DNA of 5,123 nucleotides, taken from the NCBI GenBank assembly GCA_003538495.1, contig DPSD01000161.1:4610-9732 (forward strand), read 5' to 3'. This stretch comes from Accumulibacter sp. Its GTDB lineage: Bacteria; Pseudomonadota; Gammaproteobacteria; Burkholderiales; Rhodocyclaceae. This document shows, piece after piece, positions 4,341 through 5,123 of the stretch (its first letter is position 1; the number at the start of each line of letters is the position of its first letter). The notes beneath the pieces are model-generated. The model was given only the letters and a program-made list of their open reading frames with translations, made no database searches and was not told the origin of the DNA. The position numbers were made by a program, and so were the translations under genes.

Positions 4341-5123
4341 ATGACCTCTCGACGCATCCATACCCTGCACCGTCCGGCTTCCAGTCAGACCCATCTCCCG
4401 CCGCTGATCTTTGTCCATGGTGGCTACGCCACGGCGCGCTGCTGGGACGCGTATTTCCTGCCGTACTTCAGCCGCCACGGTTTCGACTGCCATGCGCTCG
4501 ATCTGGCGGGCCATGGCGCCAGCGAGGGCCGCGAGCGGCTCGACTCGTTCGGGATCGACGATTATGTCCAGGACCTGGCGCAGGTCGCGCAAGGCTTGCC
4601 GGCGCCGGCAGTCGTGATCGGCCACTCGATGGGGACGGTGGTCGTCGAACGTTTGCTCGAGCAGCATCCGGCACGCGCGGCGATCCTGATGTCGCCGGTG
4701 CCTCCCGGCGGCATACTTGGCTCCACGATGAATCTCGCGCTGACCCATCCGGCATTTTTCGGCGAGCAGGCGCGCGCCACCGGCGGCGCCTACACCGCGC
4801 AAACCCTGCAGACGATGCGCGAGGTGTACTACTCACGCGAGACCAGAACCGACGATCTGATCCGCTTCGCCCGCCTATTCCAGCCCGAATCGCGCCGCGC
4901 CATCCTGGACCTGTCGCTGTTGGCGATGCGCATCGGCGGGCGGCGGCCAGCGCTGCCGGTGCTGGTTGTCGGTGGTGCCGCGGACGCGGTCTTCCAACCT
5001 GGGCTGCTGGGCTTGACGGCCGTGCGTTGGCAGGCCGAGGAGGCGGTGATTCCGCGCGCCGGCCATACGCTGATGCTCGATGCGCATTGGCAAGCGGCGG
5101 CCGACGCCATGCTCGGCTGGCTC
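4341..5123 (+). CDS. Alpha/beta hydrolase, serine type (partial, last residues beyond window)
   Basis: The frame is open from ATG 4341 to the window end (261 residues, no stop). Seen: a first strand and oxyanion loop PLIFVHGGYA (21-30), a DLAGHGASEG turn (54-63), the nucleophile elbow GHSMG (94-98, Ser96), a cap region about 121-205, the acid strand VLVVGGAADAVF (207-218, Asp215) and the histidine motif RAGHTLMLD (239-247, His242). The full Ser-Asp-His triad is present and the C-terminal helix has begun, so probably few residues are missing. The family covers esterases, lipases, thioesterases and lysophospholipase-like enzymes; the substrate cannot be assigned. There is no signal peptide, so it is probably cytoplasmic. 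The start has no Shine-Dalgarno, but an extended -10 element lies just upstream. The usual second Gly after the elbow (GHSMGG) is Thr here. It is far from the ligase gene and likely its own transcription unit. Confidence 0.88.
   Translation, partial: MTSRRIHTLHRPASSQTHLPPLIFVHGGYATARCWDAYFLPYFSRHGFDCHALDLAGHGASEGRERLDSFGIDDYVQDLAQVAQGLPAPAVVIGHSMGTVVVERLLEQHPARAAILMSPVPPGGILGSTMNLALTHPAFFGEQARATGGAYTAQTLQTMREVYYSRETRTDDLIRFARLFQPESRRAILDLSLLAMRIGGRRPALPVLVVGGAADAVFQPGLLGLTAVRWQAEEAVIPRAGHTLMLDAHWQAAADAMLGWL

Noticed and set aside
3879..4802. 307-codon minus-strand ORF
   Set aside because: Most of it is antisense to the serine hydrolase gene, whose complete catalytic triad shows the coding strand. 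The remainder is Arg/Pro-rich with no motif.

Overview
The window holds three protein-coding genes, two of them cut by the window edges, plus two unusually informative intergenic stretches. The GC-rich coding sequence, Shine-Dalgarno use, a polyhydroxyalkanoate (PHA) synthase-like gene and TGC-rich boxes of the kind found near PHA genes suggest a PHA-storing proteobacterium, perhaps a betaproteobacterium of the Rhodocyclales/Accumulibacter type. That taxonomic guess rests on general character only.

Layout. Positions 1-1152 (minus strand) encode the first 384 residues of a divergent PHA-synthase-like alpha/beta hydrolase with a cysteine nucleophile box (GTCQGG). Positions 1153-1821 form a divergent intergenic region. 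Read on the minus strand it looks like a long, structured leader for the PHA-synthase-like gene: a sigma70-like promoter near 1537-1565, an element complementary to the gene's own ribosome binding site (1378-1388), a 28-codon upstream ORF ending Arg-Cys-Val-Cys-Ala-Cys, a small hairpin followed by five T residues, and a palindrome next to the ribosome binding site. A degenerate 8-bp tandem repeat lies at 1688-1727 on the ligase side. Positions 1822-3360 (plus strand) encode a complete acyl-CoA synthetase/AMP-forming ligase of 512 residues.

Positions 3361-4340 contain no intact gene. At 3427-3634 (minus strand) there is the decayed N-terminus of an NMT1/SsuA-like ABC-transporter substrate-binding protein: signal segment, in-frame amber stop, then a recognisable N-terminal lobe motif that ends abruptly 67 bases from the ligase stop. 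The rest of this gap shows only GC-rich hairpins. Positions 4341-5123 (plus strand) encode a nearly complete serine alpha/beta hydrolase with a visible Ser-Asp-His triad, preceded by a promoter so close that the mRNA would be almost leaderless.

How they may work together: the ligase activates a carboxylic acid to its CoA thioester. The PHA-synthase-like protein could accept an acyl-CoA thioester, and the second hydrolase could cleave an ester or thioester. The ligase and the synthase-like gene share a divergent intergenic region, but a common pathway is inference. The most interesting part of the window is the candidate regulatory leader at 1153-1540.
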